64,000 nt of DNA from contig NC_092676.1 in the NCBI RefSeq assembly GCF_964355755.1, forward strand, positions 20,814,288 to 20,878,287, read 5' to 3'. Both the position numbers and the translations under genes were made by a program. Origin of the DNA: Antedon mediterranea (taxonomy: Eukaryota > Echinodermata > Crinoidea > Comatulida > Antedonidae). Of the stretch, positions 47,101 to 60,100 are shown one piece after another; the first letter of the stretch is position 1, and each line of letters starts with the position of its first letter. Under the pieces are notes generated by a model. The model saw nothing but the letters and a program-made list of their open reading frames with translations, had not been told where the DNA came from and made no database searches.

Positions 47101-48615
47101 TCAATTCCAGGTGATTTATTGTTCTTTGACCTTAAAATTGCGGTTTCAACAATATCTAAATTCAATTCAACATCTGAGAGAAATTCATCATTGTCGTCGT
47201 GGGCATTTTTGTGGTTCTAATGTTATTAATAAAGGTATTAATTTGTTTAGTTCGTTCATCAATTTCGGCCAAATTAGTTTTTACCTAATGTTTGCCAGTA
47301 ATCAAGGTCTATTTGGTTCATTTCCTTTTCGTCGGAGACTATTTCACTAGAACCTGGTCTTTTGATACAACTAACACGCTGGTTACGATTACTACCTTTT
47401 AACAGTTTCCAAAAATCGCTACAGTTACGTCCACCTTTGTTTGCCAATTCAATAGACTTATTCACACGCTATACAATTTTGCTATTTCCTGCTTTATACA
47501 ACGCATTTAATATAATATAATATTATTACAGTTTACACATTATACAATATACTACCTTAATGTTGATATTTCCAGATTCACGTTAGTGTTTAACAAGCCC
47601 CTGAAACTGCCATGTTGTTTCCTAAAAGTTTAAAATACAAAAATGATAACGTATATAAAAAAATTAATAAAAATTAAAAATTAAATTCAAAGAAACAAGG
47701 CCATATACATGACTGCAGTCGCGTGCTCAGGTTAGTGTTTACTGACCAACTGAACGACATAGTGAGCTGTAGAGTGGCATTGCAGGCGACTAAAAATAGT
47801 CAAAATGTTGGTCAAAAATGGATATTTGGTTTTATTTAGTTGTAATGATTTAGTTTGTCTTTTTATGAAGAAAATCATGATATTGCATATGAAAGTGAAT
47901 GAAAATAGTATATTCAAAGTCCGTGTTGAACAGCCGTGTTGTGAGAATTATTATGCACATTTCGTTTAGAATTTTTTTACGAGGTTGGAAATGGTAGGGT
48001 ATTAAAAGATAACATTAGAAATGCATTGAAAGAATTATTAATGTCATCCGGAAATATTTAATAGAATTTATTTCTAAATGTATTTAATTTTGTGTATAAC
48101 AAAATTTATATTAGATAATATTTTATATAATTGTTTTATAACCTGGGTTACTGGTGGAAAAAATGGCTAGGCTTGAGGGAAGAAGAAGTAAACTTTACGT
48201 GAAGGGAACACGTACCAAGCCGTTTTTTTATTATCATAAACTAAATCAAAATGATACATGAGGTTATATACATTGACAAAGTTGATTTGATTTCGTATAC
48301 TATATAAACCATCTAATAACACTATTTTTAAATACCGTACAGTATATTAACAGTACAAGTGAAGCTTTAAATATATAATAAACTTTAGCAAAAAGATACT
48401 TTTGAAATAAGATAATTATGTTGATTATTATTATTATTATAATACTAATAGTAATCAACAATCCATTTCAACATAATAAACATAACAACTTACGGACTGT
48501 TATCGCTTGAAATGACTGTCCGATGCTTTGCTATGATTTGAAATATATGGACGGTAACCGCACCCAGTAAAAACCAAGTAAATCTTCGCATTAATATTGA
48601 CTGTGTTCTTGCCAT
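41175..48615 (-). CDS. ST8SIA-like: ST8-D: ST8Sia-like alpha-2,8-sialyltransferase, complete five-exon gene
   Basis: Exons: 48494-48615, 47556-47621, 43696-43743, 41674-42180 and 41175-41433 (1002 nt, 333 aa). It is nearly the same as ST8-A in exon 1 ([15 protein letters not shown]), exon 2 ([17 protein letters not shown]) and exon 4, and the flanks on both sides are also duplicated, so A and D are a recent pair. Motif L ([20 protein letters not shown]), motif S, HYYD and HHMPAE are intact, with the four paired cysteines. Intron 2 has grown to 3.8 kb by insertion of a minus-strand LINE (about 44.9-47.5 kb), and intron 1 carries a 98-bp Helentron-like insertion (47696-47793). Coding potential looks undamaged. 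Whether the large intron still splices efficiently is unknown. Confidence 0.86.
42760..43620. repeat. Tandem units of about 150 bp in intron 3 of ST8-D
   Basis: Repeated words 'ttgttgacacttca', 'atgtgcataaaatcagatct' and 'aaacacatgta' in two direct copies (42835-42960, 42965-43090), with an inverted end at 43450-43530. It is the same repeat that hosts the nested element at 38500-39300. Confidence 0.6.
44940..47490 (-). mobile_element. LINE, 5'-truncated, inside intron 2 of ST8-D
   Basis: On the minus strand from 47465: linker, [70 protein letters not shown] (the RT catalytic box), thumb YKYLGTCIS, and a C-terminal Cys/His cluster ([18 protein letters not shown]) near 45600. Several frameshifts are needed. 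The 3' end runs into an (AAT)n-type tail at about 44950-44965. The endonuclease is missing. Confidence 0.8.
47696..47793 (+). mobile_element. Helentron-like mini-element H4 (98 bp)
   Basis: Only the two ends are kept: CAAGGCCATATACATGACTG and a decayed terminal hairpin ending GGCGACTAA. In ST8-A the same intron (near 12525) is uninterrupted, with the same A run, again showing no target duplication. Confidence 0.7.
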
Positions 48616-48902
48616 TGAAACTTCCTGCAAAGTGAAAACGGAGTAAAAATAATCCTCTAAACGTGTTGACAACCTTTAAAAAAAATAGATTTTAGCAGTA
48701 ATAATATTTTTCCGGCAGTGCAAAATTAAGCGAAATCGCGGAGGAAATAAATCCTTAACATAGACCTTAACCGACAGCCTGTTGTGTGTTCACTAAACCG
48801 TGAAAATGCGTTTCTGGTAGAAACTACATTACCAATTGCATTATGGAACAATTTACCGTATATCGTATGTTATGTATGCATTTTATTTGTTCAAACAACA
48901 TA

Positions 48903-50212
48903 CTGTAAAAAATAATTCGGATTTTACACCATATTTTCGTGTAAATTTGTTTCCTCCTTGGAGTAAACTCTCTTTTTCCTTCAATTTGGGTGTAAGTTTT
49001 TAAGATTGTGAGTACCCCAGAGTGGGAAACTATAATATTCCCTTCTTTTGAGGTAATCTAATAAAGTTACACATTAGGCATGGGTAAAGTCCGACGGTTA
49101 CACTACGAAAGAGGTAAACTTTTTCCGGAAAAGTTTTCCCCAAATGCGCGAGAATTGTATTACCCTGGATTCACGGAAAGCGTACGATATGACGACTGTC
49201 GCGTGGACAAGTCCATATTTTCAATAATCATTTTTATTTTGCATAAAAGACCTATTTTTGTATCAGAAAAGCCTACTGTTTAATATACAGCTGAAGTAGA
49301 TTTTATCAGCCACGGAGTAAAAGATGAAAAACTAAGGTAAGCTTAAAAGTAGGCCCTAGGCCTAGGGCCTAGGCTAGTTAAGTTTAGCCTAATTGGTGGG
49401 ATCACTGCTCTGTATGCGCCCAGTGCACGAGGGTACTGTGAAGTGTAATCAGCTTCGCCTAGTAGGCTTGGTCTAGGCCTGATGACTTTTACATTGCTTA
49501 GCCTAGATTTCCGTATGAATACATATTGTTATTGTTATTTATTATTATTGTATGCCTAAATGTAGCCGACATGATCTAGCCCAGTTAGGTTGTTAGTTGA
49601 TTATCTTTGATTTAAATTGTATTTTGCAGGTGACGGTTCAAGTAATTTAATTGAAGAATGTTTAAACAAATGGCCAGCTCACTTTACTGCAGACCACGTT
49701 AATTTCTGTGTTTTTTTATGCAAGTAGGCCTAATACATTTTCATTAAAAATAAAAGATTTTGAAATAATATTTTAGAATAGAATAGTACATGGTAGGCTA
49801 TATTTAATAAACATTTTTATTAGTTTGAATCAATTTTGTACCTCTGTAAATTTATGTTTAATTTTGATCAATAAAAAATCAGGTGATTTCTTAAATATAT
49901 TTTTCTATTTTGTTTCTGTTTTTGAGGAAAACCAACTTAAACCGACATTTTGGTGTAACCAGATTACCCAAAATAGTTGGTTGCTACTTTGCTGCCACCA
50001 AAAACTGGTGTAAAAAAACATTTCATTAAAAGTTGGGTAATGTAACCCGAAATACCCGGGTAAACTTAGCTTTCCCTGGCCAAGGAAACATCCACTTTCC
50101 CAATTTTGGGTAACATTTCCCAAAGGGGGAAATCAGAGTTTACTCCACTAATTGGTGGCAGCCTGGTAGCACCCACTTTTAGGGGAAAACTAAGCATATA
50201 TTTTTTACAGTG
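48903..50212. mobile_element. DNA transposon insertion, 1.31 kb, TA target duplication
   Basis: Termini CTGTAAAAAATA (left) and TATTTTTTACAGTG (right), flanked by TA. ST8-A has the empty site at about 13580 ('aacaacatagtagaatac'). Subterminal 'ggagtaaactct' is inverted at both ends. A 67-codon ORF (49080-49283) is unrecognised and too short for a transposase. Confidence 0.75.
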
Positions 50213-50579
50213 TAGTAAAATACAGTTAGAAACAGGAAACAACATGGAATAATATGGACGTACAGAGTAGAAACAAAATAATGTTCAAAATAATTAAATG
50301 CGTAATAAAGCTTGGTTCTCAGTAGAGACGCAACGCAAGGACGCAGATTCTACGCAGGTTTTGCACAGAGAGCAAATAAATGGTACATTATACATTCTTC
50401 AATCTAATAAACACCAGAAGAAAATTTCGCTCCACACACTGATCTTCGACGAAAAGCCGAAAACTGAAATAGATTACAATATTTATGTAAAATTATATAT
50501 GTAACCTATATAAACACATTAGGCATAGAAAGTTATTTCTAAACCGTCTGGTAATATACTGAAATTTAAGTAATTAATT

Positions 50580-52330
50580 TGAAACGATAAGATGAGGAGA
50601 ATGAAAAAAAGTCGCCCCAACAACCGACATATAAAATGCCCTTCAATTCAGTTATGCTTTTCTGTTTTTTCTACAATCCAGATGCAACTTTTAAATAATG
50701 AATACAAATGTCTAGTTTTATCTTACCTTATTGTTGTTTAAATTAGAATGTTTCCTTCGATTGTTGCATGTTTGAAGTTTAATGAGTGATGCAAACCAAA
50801 ATTGATCGATCTGAGCCCATTGATAGTATCATATTCTTGGAAAGAAGACTTCGATTTGGTTGTTCTCATGGTCCGTTCATACACTGACCGACAAAACTCA
50901 AGGAATAACAGTAAATGCTTTATTTTATACAGTTTCTTACCATTAATTATGCATGAAATGTTTTCGGATCGATCTGAGCCCATTGATAGTATAATATTCC
51001 CGAAAGAAAATATCGATTTGGTTCCCTTGATCCGTACATACACTGATCTTCGAGAAAACTAAACAAAACCCCCAGTTTTTACTATACAGTAATATATATA
51101 TACTATACATGACATGCAATATTTATTGAGTTATATAATACATGATATTAGTAGATCTTATTCCATTTTGTATCACAGATTTGATTCCTATGTTCCGTTA
51201 GTTTTTTTTAAACTATGTATTTTCTTCCTTCCTTTCCTGTTCTCCTTGAATTAAAATGAATGATCGATTCAAGACAAAAATAAACACTTAAGTGCGCTCA
51301 AATTCCAGTAGTCGCTAGACTGTGCCCTGTAATTATATCAGTAGGCCTAGGTCTTTTTAAAATGTTGTTCATATTTTATACATATGTAGGCTATGCAAAG
51401 AGTAATACAATGCATGGGATTGATCGATCTGAGCCGATTGTATATAATCAGATTGTTAAAGGCGAGATTAATGCATTTGTTATTGTATTATTCGAAAGCT
51501 CCCACTGGTGGTACGAGGCCTAAAGTTGCATTCATCTTGAATCATATAGTATACACATAAGTTAATTAGAGTACCAAAAACATATCCACTTAAAACGTGG
51601 GTTTTCAGATTATTAAGTATAGCTCGTTCTTGCTAGTTCCTATATATAGAGCAGTTTACTAGTTTTTACTATTACTTTGCCATTAGCTTAGCTTAGTTAG
51701 CAGTTACTACAGTGGGTTTCTTGTTGTTTCTGGTTACTAGAGGCTTGTTTTGTTTTGCTTGCTATACATACACCATAGCCTATTCGTGGCTATATTCTGC
51801 TATCTATTGGCTGCTGCATTAAGCACTATAGTTTCGGTTTTAGTCACTTTTGCTATTTCGCCGCTTTTTAAGTATTGGATAGTAGTAGCAGATAGTTTCT
51901 GCTATTTGACCCTCAGAATTGGGTATTACTTCATAGTTTCTGCTATTTCTTTCTTTATAAAATTTCTGCTATTTGACCGTATAGCTATTATGGCTAGGCA
52001 TATAAGTTACTACTGGCTTAACAATATCACTTTACATTTAAGAGCTGGTTTTTGCCATTTGACCGTTAGAATTGGGTAATTACTGCATAGTTTCTGCTAT
52101 TTTTTCTTTAGGAAATAGCTGCTATTTGATCGTAGCTATTATGGCTATAAGTCATTACTGGCTTTCTAACATTATCACTTTACATTAATTTAAGAGCTAG
52201 TTTTTGCTATTTGACCGTTTGAATTGGATTGAATGATTGAAAAGCACGCCGCCAGTGCACGGTCGTTCCAGTCTGATAAAGCGTGGAGGTGTTATGTAAT
52301 TTCAATTTAAAAAGAATAGTTTACAAAGAA
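50580..52330. other. 5' flank of ST8-D, copy of the ST8-A flank
   Basis: Same 'gatcgatctgagcccattga' units (50805, 50970, 51420) and 'tttctgctattt' array as in block A. No convincing coding sequence; the 100-codon ORFs on both strands here come from the tandem repeat. Confidence 0.6.
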
Positions 52331-52466
52331 ATAATTTGGCTGTGATTCAACGCAGATGGCGTTATAGCATTACTTCGAACAACACAATTTTCACAAATCT
52401 TATATAAAGAGGGCGCTATAAAAATGTTATTTTTATCTCTCCATTGAGATCCATCCAACAGCATTC

Positions 52467-52525
52467 AAAGAAAAATTACTGAAAATTGACAATCATTGTC
52501 TATTTTCAGTAATTTTTCTTTTGAT
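52467..52525. repeat. Hairpin AAAGAAAAATTACTGAAAAT
   Basis: Perfectly paired arms around 'gacaatcattgtc'. Absent from the matching region of block A (after about 15500). The outer sequence resembles the 2960-3010 insertion, reversed. Confidence 0.55.
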
Positions 52526-53936
52526 TTTACTTGCAGATAGCATTATCTACTGAATACAGATTACGGTCTATATCTAACGCGTTGTGTATTCATTTATACT
52601 ATTTGGTAGAATTAAATATTTAAAAATACAGTATTGTTAAGCGCTGTCTATACTATCAAACTGACAGAAAAGTGTGATGTGCCCAAATATGAGAGTGATA
52701 TGATATATATATGATATATATGATATGTTACTGTACAGTATTTACAGTTAGTAGAACATAATAATTATTCTTTTAATATTGTTATTTCTCTAACAAAACA
52801 CTTTGTTTCATGTTATGTATAGTTTTATTTGTATTACAATGGTTTAATTGTTGTGTATATAAGGTTCTATTTTAACTGTTTGTATTGTATGGACTGAGTG
52901 TACAATCTGTTTGGGCTTTGGCCTTTTCTCACTCCTGATTATTTTTTCGCGCCGCGGCTTTAGCTAGCCAGCTAAACCCCCCGAGGACATAATCAATAAG
53001 AAACTGTATCAATGCGAAAGCTATTTATCTAAAAAACCCCAAAAACGTCTGGGAAAAGAGAGTCTATGAGGGCTCACTGTTGAACGATTTTGGATTGTCG
53101 CCCTTTGATTGGTTGACGCGAATCAACAGACTGCGGAAGAATTTTCTCACGTGTGCCGTTGTCTCTGAGGACTGCTGCATGCATGTCCTGTTGTGCGTCC
53201 TGGTGGTATGTCCAACGCACGTCGGGAAAATAATATATTGAAATTCTTTGAATGAGGTTTTAATAAACATGTAATATCATATTTGATTGAATTTTACAAT
53301 GTTGATATACAAAATATATTACTAAAAACCGTAATGTTTAAAGTTCATACAATTGCCTACTGAGGGCGCAATTTATTTACTTCGTTCGTGGCTAAAAACG
53401 ATTATTGTCGGCGATGTTTTGGACCCTATATTTCGAAAAGTCAGATTTTCATAATTCTTTCTTTATTTTAATATTGATACAAACTATTAACAGGCAATGT
53501 ATGCTATTAACTTCTAATGTTGCATCGTTATCCCTAGCTAGGTGGTAGGCCTATATACTAGTATAGTATGTGTGTGGGCCGGGTCATTAGGAGTTAATGC
53601 TCCTACCCTGGAATATGTACATGTACTGTATACTGTAGTTTAGTTTATGATTATATTTTTGTTCTGTACAGAAGGCCAGACTATATTTACACAAAATGTT
53701 TACTACTGATTGTTAAACAAAAATAATAAATCATTATATGTGAAGAAAGAACAAAAATGTCAAAAAGTCGAGCGGCGTTTTTTGTAAGAAATATTTCTTG
53801 TTTATTGTATTAAGTAAAAGTTATACTGTAGGGCCTACAGTAATTATACTAACATATAATTTCAAAATTGTTTTACATACAAAAATAATAATAGTAGTAA
53901 CTTAACCCTTAACCTAACCTTATATGATACAGACAC

Positions 53937-54113
53937 CACATGTGATATAAATGGAATTACCAAATATTCCTATGATACATCGGAAATAGATAGTGTGTGG
54001 AGATACAACAGCACTGAAAATCGGGTACATGTGTACAAAAATCGTGCCCGCGTTATGTTATGTCTTTTCGGGTTATTGACGTTTTGTACATTTTTCTTGA
54101 TATCTTTATCTAT
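53937..54113 (+). other. Possible exon encoding a membrane anchor, plus strand
   Basis: Open plus-strand frame ending at the 3' border of ST8-E exon 5. It reads DINGITKYSYDTSEIDSVW, then YKNRARVMLCLFGLLTFCTF with a long hydrophobic run, preceded by a CAG acceptor-like site. It is absent from the matching region of block A. Codon usage and the basic-then-hydrophobic pattern look protein-like, but no family is recognised and no downstream exon was found. Confidence 0.35.
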
Positions 54114-57100
54114 GAACTCTTCAATCTGCACTTATCTGAAACTAGACGGATTGCTCGACTTTTATTTAATGATTTAAACAGTTTGTATTCAGCTGGCATG
54201 TGGTGGTTAGTGGTATAATTCAGTGTTCGGTTGTCATAGTAATGATGCTTCAACGGTTGACCATTCGGTAGTTCATAAAATGGGTAAAAACCATATAAGG
54301 AAACACGCCTGCACATTGTAGCCGCTGCAGTGTACATGATTAGCCCCAGCGAAGGGTTATTAATTTTCCATGATCTACAAGAAAAAACATATTATGTGTG
54401 TCAGTGCTCCTTAATAATAATCAGGAGATATTATACAAATAATGAATGTTTATGAGTGTAATGGTACAAATAATGGCATGAGGTGAATGATGAAAGGTTA
54501 TATTTCAACGAGGCGAAGTCGAGTTGATATATAACCTTTCATCATTCACCAAATGCCATTATTTGTACCATTACACGAATATAAAACATTCATTATTTGT
54601 TTTATATCAAATATAATATGAATTTAAATGTAGGAAGCAGGACGTGCAGATAGTGAGCACATAATGAGCAAAAATGGCCAGGATAAAGGAATAAATGGAG
54701 AAATCTCTAACATTCTATAGATAGTTTAAACAACATGGTGATATGTAGCACACTTTTTTTCACACAAAACCCCTACTATACTTACCGACCGACCAACGAA
54801 ATTAAATAAAGAGGAACATACGTAGGCAGTGACCACTATCTTGTGCGAACTAGGGTAAAAGTTGAATACAAATAGCCAAAAATACGATACTTAAAAGCTG
54901 GAAACCAATCAGAGCAATATTCACCAATGAGCTAAACAAGAAGTTTGCAGTAATTGAAGGGATCCAATATTTTAGAAATGCATCGAAGGAAGAAGTGAAG
55001 AAGAAATAAAGTTGCAGAAAGAAATAGACAGGAGATGAGAAAATGTGTATAACAAAACAGCAAAAGAGGAGTGTACAGAAAGAGCGGACACATTCAATGG
55101 TTAAAATATCAGTCTTGGATTTATAAGTTTAAGTAATAAAGTATAGCATCAGAAAATATGATTAAGGAAAACGGGTAATAATGACATACAAAGTAGATAT
55201 AATGGACAAGAACGCTATATCCTCACGAAGATGATACGAAACGACAGAAATAGAAAAGCAATAAAGAAGAAAAAGCATGTCACTTACCTTTTAACTAGTG
55301 GCAGCATACCTCGGTACGAATATACGATTCTAACTGTTAAATTATTCTGTTCGATACCTTCTACAAGATTATGTGCGTAGCTTATATTCGTGGCGGTGTT
55401 CAATTTAGAAATCCATATATATGTATCATGTAGCTCTTTAAACGTTTCGTATGAAGTTCTGTAGCAACTATTTGAAGTGTTTGTTAGACATAAACCGCTT
55501 TTGATACTGGCGGCCCCATTGAGCACCATCATATCTATTTTACTACCAACGTCTTGTTCAAAACCAATAGTTTGTGCAAGATTTCCTCTAAAAACAAAGT
55601 CGTGTGCATCTATTTCACGTCCACAACTGCTGTTTAGTAGAATACCAGCACTGCCTACAACTGCACAGGTTCCTTGCATAGGAATACTGTCGATGCCATC
55701 TGGTAATTTGGTCATACTTTCATTTTGGTTGAAGCCATCTTTGTAAATTAGTGTTAATAGAGATGGTTTGAATCCAGCCTTCTGAAGCCGTTTTCTTTAA
55801 TAGAAGTACAACAATAGAAATACAACAGTTTGCATTATATACAACAAATGTTCGTCACCAAATCTGATTTTAATTGATGTAGAAGTCTATCTGCTTACAA
55901 TGAAAAAGTAAAGTTATGCATGGCACTTATCTAAGCAGACCAGCATACATAATTGGTGATGGCAGACATTGGATTATCGAAAGGAGGCTGTAATATAAGC
56001 GGGGTAAGGTGGGTATGAAAAATGGAAATACCTATATAATGCCACTATGTGTGAACAGTGAAATGATTATCGTATCCAGTAAAAACGAAAGCAAAAACTT
56101 ACCTCATACGCAATGCTTTCCTTTCTTTAATGTGATTATTCAATACTTTACTAAAAAAAAGAATATCATATGATAAATTAATTATAATGAATAAACGTAA
56201 ACAAAATTCTCTTTTGATAAAAATTAATAGTTAACATAACATGATCGGAGAGTTTTCGTTTTGGCAGCTCCCTACTAATTAATTTTCATCGGACAGTTGC
56301 TATTATGAACTCTTTTAAAAACTTCACTGAAGACTTCTTTCGAATAAGTGTCTTCATTTACGGTATCTATAGGCATATCTTTGCCATTTCCTGTTTTACT
56401 GTCGGCCTACAACGAATTTATAGATTTAGAAACGTACCTTATTGTTGTGGGGTGGGTATGAAAAATGGAAATATCTATATAGTCATACATACAAGTTCTG
56501 TTTAATAGGATAGGTAGGAAGGTATAATTCCATTATTATTATGGAACAGTGAAATGATTACCGTATACAGTAAAAACGAATGCAAAAACTTACCTCATAT
56601 CTAATGCTTTCCTTTCTTTAGTGTGATTAGTCAATACTTTACTACAAACAAAATAATATGATAAAATTATAAAGAATAAACGTAGGCCTAAACAAAATAC
56701 TCCTTTTGATAAGAAATAATGCATAACATAACATGAATGGAGAGTTTTGGCAGCTCCCTACCAATTAATTTTCATCCGGCAGGTGCTCTTTTCTTTTATT
56801 GATAAATGTGGATGATGGGGGCTTAATTTTCGATACTGATTTTGGTCTACATAAGACTACATAATGATCCAAGAGGCCAGGCGCAGGTTCTGAAATTGGG
56901 ATATCATAAAAATGCACCCATTCAGGTATAAATTAGATCCAGGATAGCTTGGCCTCGCGTCGGAGTTTTTACAATCTGATGAAGTGGAAAGCGTTTTAAA
57001 CTGATATCCTTCATACGGTTAAAATCACCTAACACAATAATATTCATATCAGGGTGTTTTTGACGCATGGAATCCAAGTTTTTAGTCGCGTGGAAGCGAC

Positions 57101-60100
57101 TCTATACTTCACTATGTCGGTCGGTCGGTCTGTCGGTCTGTCTGTCGGTCCGGTATCACTATGCGTTTTATCGCTTTCTGACCTTATCTTGATATCAGTT
57201 TAATCTAGCTAAGTCAATTTTTCACAGTATATTCCTTATGGCCAGGAATCGATGTGGTTATGTTTTCACGGTGCGCAATAAAAAATTACGCGGTCTACGC
57301 ACGATTTAACGAAATCACGTTTGTAATCATATCTTCACAACCATGAATCACAATTAAATAAAATTTGGTACTCATAAATTTCAGGGCATAAATCATCATA
57401 TGGCAATACAATTACGTGCGTAGCGCATGTAACGCATGCGTACGCGCGCTTAACATTTTCAAAATTTATTTTCGATGAAATAAGAGTACGTTTCAGGCAA
57501 TTTTAAGCGTTTACAAAATTGCCATGAGTCACAAAGCCACAAAGTTACGCGCGCACGCGCATTTAAAATTTTAAAATGCGCAAAATTGATTTTTAATCAA
57601 CTTTCTACGCGTTTCTTGTCATTTTGAGCATGTCAAAAATTTCCATACGCGCGCAAATTTTTACGCGCGTGGTGCGCACGTAGCGTTAAATACATACTTT
57701 TTTCGCGTGATTTATGTTTTTGCAGCCTTTTCTAATAATTTTACCATCTTTTAAACAATTTCGACTTAAAATTACGTCACGAGCACGTCGAATTGGATAA
57801 TTTGCGCACGTTTCTGATGAAAAAGTAAAAAAATTCGTCAAAATTATGCCTTTTTAGTCGCGTGGACGCGACTATAGTTCACTATGCCGGTCAGTCTGTC
57901 TGTCGGTCTGTCTGTCGGTCCGGTATCATTATGCATTGTAGCACGCGACTTAATGGCTGTTGGCCTTGTTCACAATATGTTCACACATTTTGAAATCGTT
58001 ATTTCCTGTGGGATGATAATCAACATCAACCGCGATTGTCGAAATTGATCAGGGCAGGAGTTTGGGTCTTACAGACAGCCAAATACTTTCATAGTTGTCG
58101 TCTGAAGATTGAACCATATTTTAAAAGGGATAGTTTCACGGACATAAACAAAACACCTTCACATGTCAGATCGATCTGCTCCGATTAAGTAATAATCTTG
58201 TAATTATATTAAACAATCAGTAATATGTGGTTTAAAGACCCATTCCCTACGTTTTTTAAATCTAATTTAAGATCACAAACTACATTAATGTAAAAACAAA
58301 TACTATATGGTCGTATTGAGATAACTTTTTTCGTCTTTAAATGGTTAAAAATGTGAAATATAAGGCGATTCGAATAATTTTAGCGGCCCGCTATAAATCC
58401 CAACATGCATTGCGCGCGGATTGATATTTTTGTTTTTATTCTGTAATTCACCCACTTTTTCGATCGATCGATTAAAAGAAAACTACGGAGATGATTGTCA
58501 GTTGCAAGCGCAATAAATCCCTATTACCTGCTTTAACAATTAGAGACTACGCTGTGGAAATAGTTACTCAAACCAAATTGTTAGAGGAGTGGTCATCCAA
58601 GATAATCTTAGTTGGCAAGGCCACATTAACAGCATTCTGATGAAATGTAATTGTAGACGTTTCTTCTTCGTTGTGGACTTGATGAAAGTGCTTTGCGTCA
58701 TTTCTACTGCTCTATTATTCGGTCTGTTATGGAATATGCTGGCCAATTGTTGTTTACCGTACTAACTCTTGAACAACAAAACAATTTAGAAAGAATACAA
58801 AAACGAGCAGTTCGGTGTATTATCCCGGACGTACCATATGGCACTGCTTTGATCTCAGGGTTTAATCCCACTTGAGCAGAGATTAATTAATCTATGTAAG
58901 AAATACTTTGAAAAGATACAGAATAGTGAGCACCGATTAAACCCCTGACCACCCCTATAAATTAAGAAATAAAAAAACAGTTCACTCTCCAAAAAATAAG
59001 ATTAGCGAGGTCAAAAATGTATTATCAATTATGGTGTCTTCCACAAATGGTGAATCCATATAAATGGTTATGAATAGATACAGTTTTACCCCCTCTTGTA
59101 ATGTAAATCAGTTAGCATTAATTTTTAATAACTACTAGCACATTTTTTATCGTTTTTACAATTTTATATTTTTATTCTGTATTTAACTTGAAATTCCTTA
59201 TTTGTCTCCCAATTGTGTAAATTGCTGTAAATAAATTAAATCTAAACTAGGCCTATTTGCAAATATACAAATATTTTTGATACTAGAATTACCAATTTTT
59301 ATTTAACTATCATTTTAACTCAACCCATTTATTTGAATTCTTTCTTAAATTTGTACCAGTTCTCTTTCTACTTTTAAGGTTTAGATTTTTATTGCTTTTT
59401 TCCCATATGTATTTAGATGTTATGTATCCTTGTCATACAATGTTATACTTGTCTGTTCTTTTTGTTCATTTTATACCATGTAAAATTCAATATCTGTTTA
59501 CTTAGATTGCAATAAAGATTATTTGAATTGAATTGTCTTCATTTACGGTATCTATACAATTTTGCTATTTCATGTTTTATTGTACAACGAATTTAGAGGT
59601 TACGTTGGTCGCTCATATAAACCTTATTGTTGTTATTATTATAACTACATTTTACATCTATACATAGTTATGCCTTTTTGTTCTGTTTCCAAGAATAATA
59701 ATAATCTCTCTGGGTCAATGATATTAATTTGTTTGTGTCATTATTATTCAAATGAATTTGTCAATGAATCTGTATCTCGTAAAAATAACACCACGATCAT
59801 TGTATTATAGTATACAACTTATGTTTAGCACTTGCTATCATACATAATTTGTGATGGCAGACATTGAATTATCGAAAGAAGGCTGCAATATAAGCGAGGT
59901 AAGGTGGGTATGAAAAATGGAAATACCTATAAGCCATACAGTGAAATGATTACCGTATCCAGTAAAAACGAATGCAAAGACTTACCTCATATCTAATGCT
60001 TTCCTTTCTTTAGTGTGATTAGTCAATACTTTACTACAAACAAAATCATAGGATAAAATTATAATGAATACTATACATATAGTTATGCCATTTGTTCTGT

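Noticed and set aside
53064-53270. 68-codon minus-strand ORF shared with block A
   Set aside because: The block A counterpart (about 16080-16210) differs by changes that do not respect the frame, and no family resemblance is seen.
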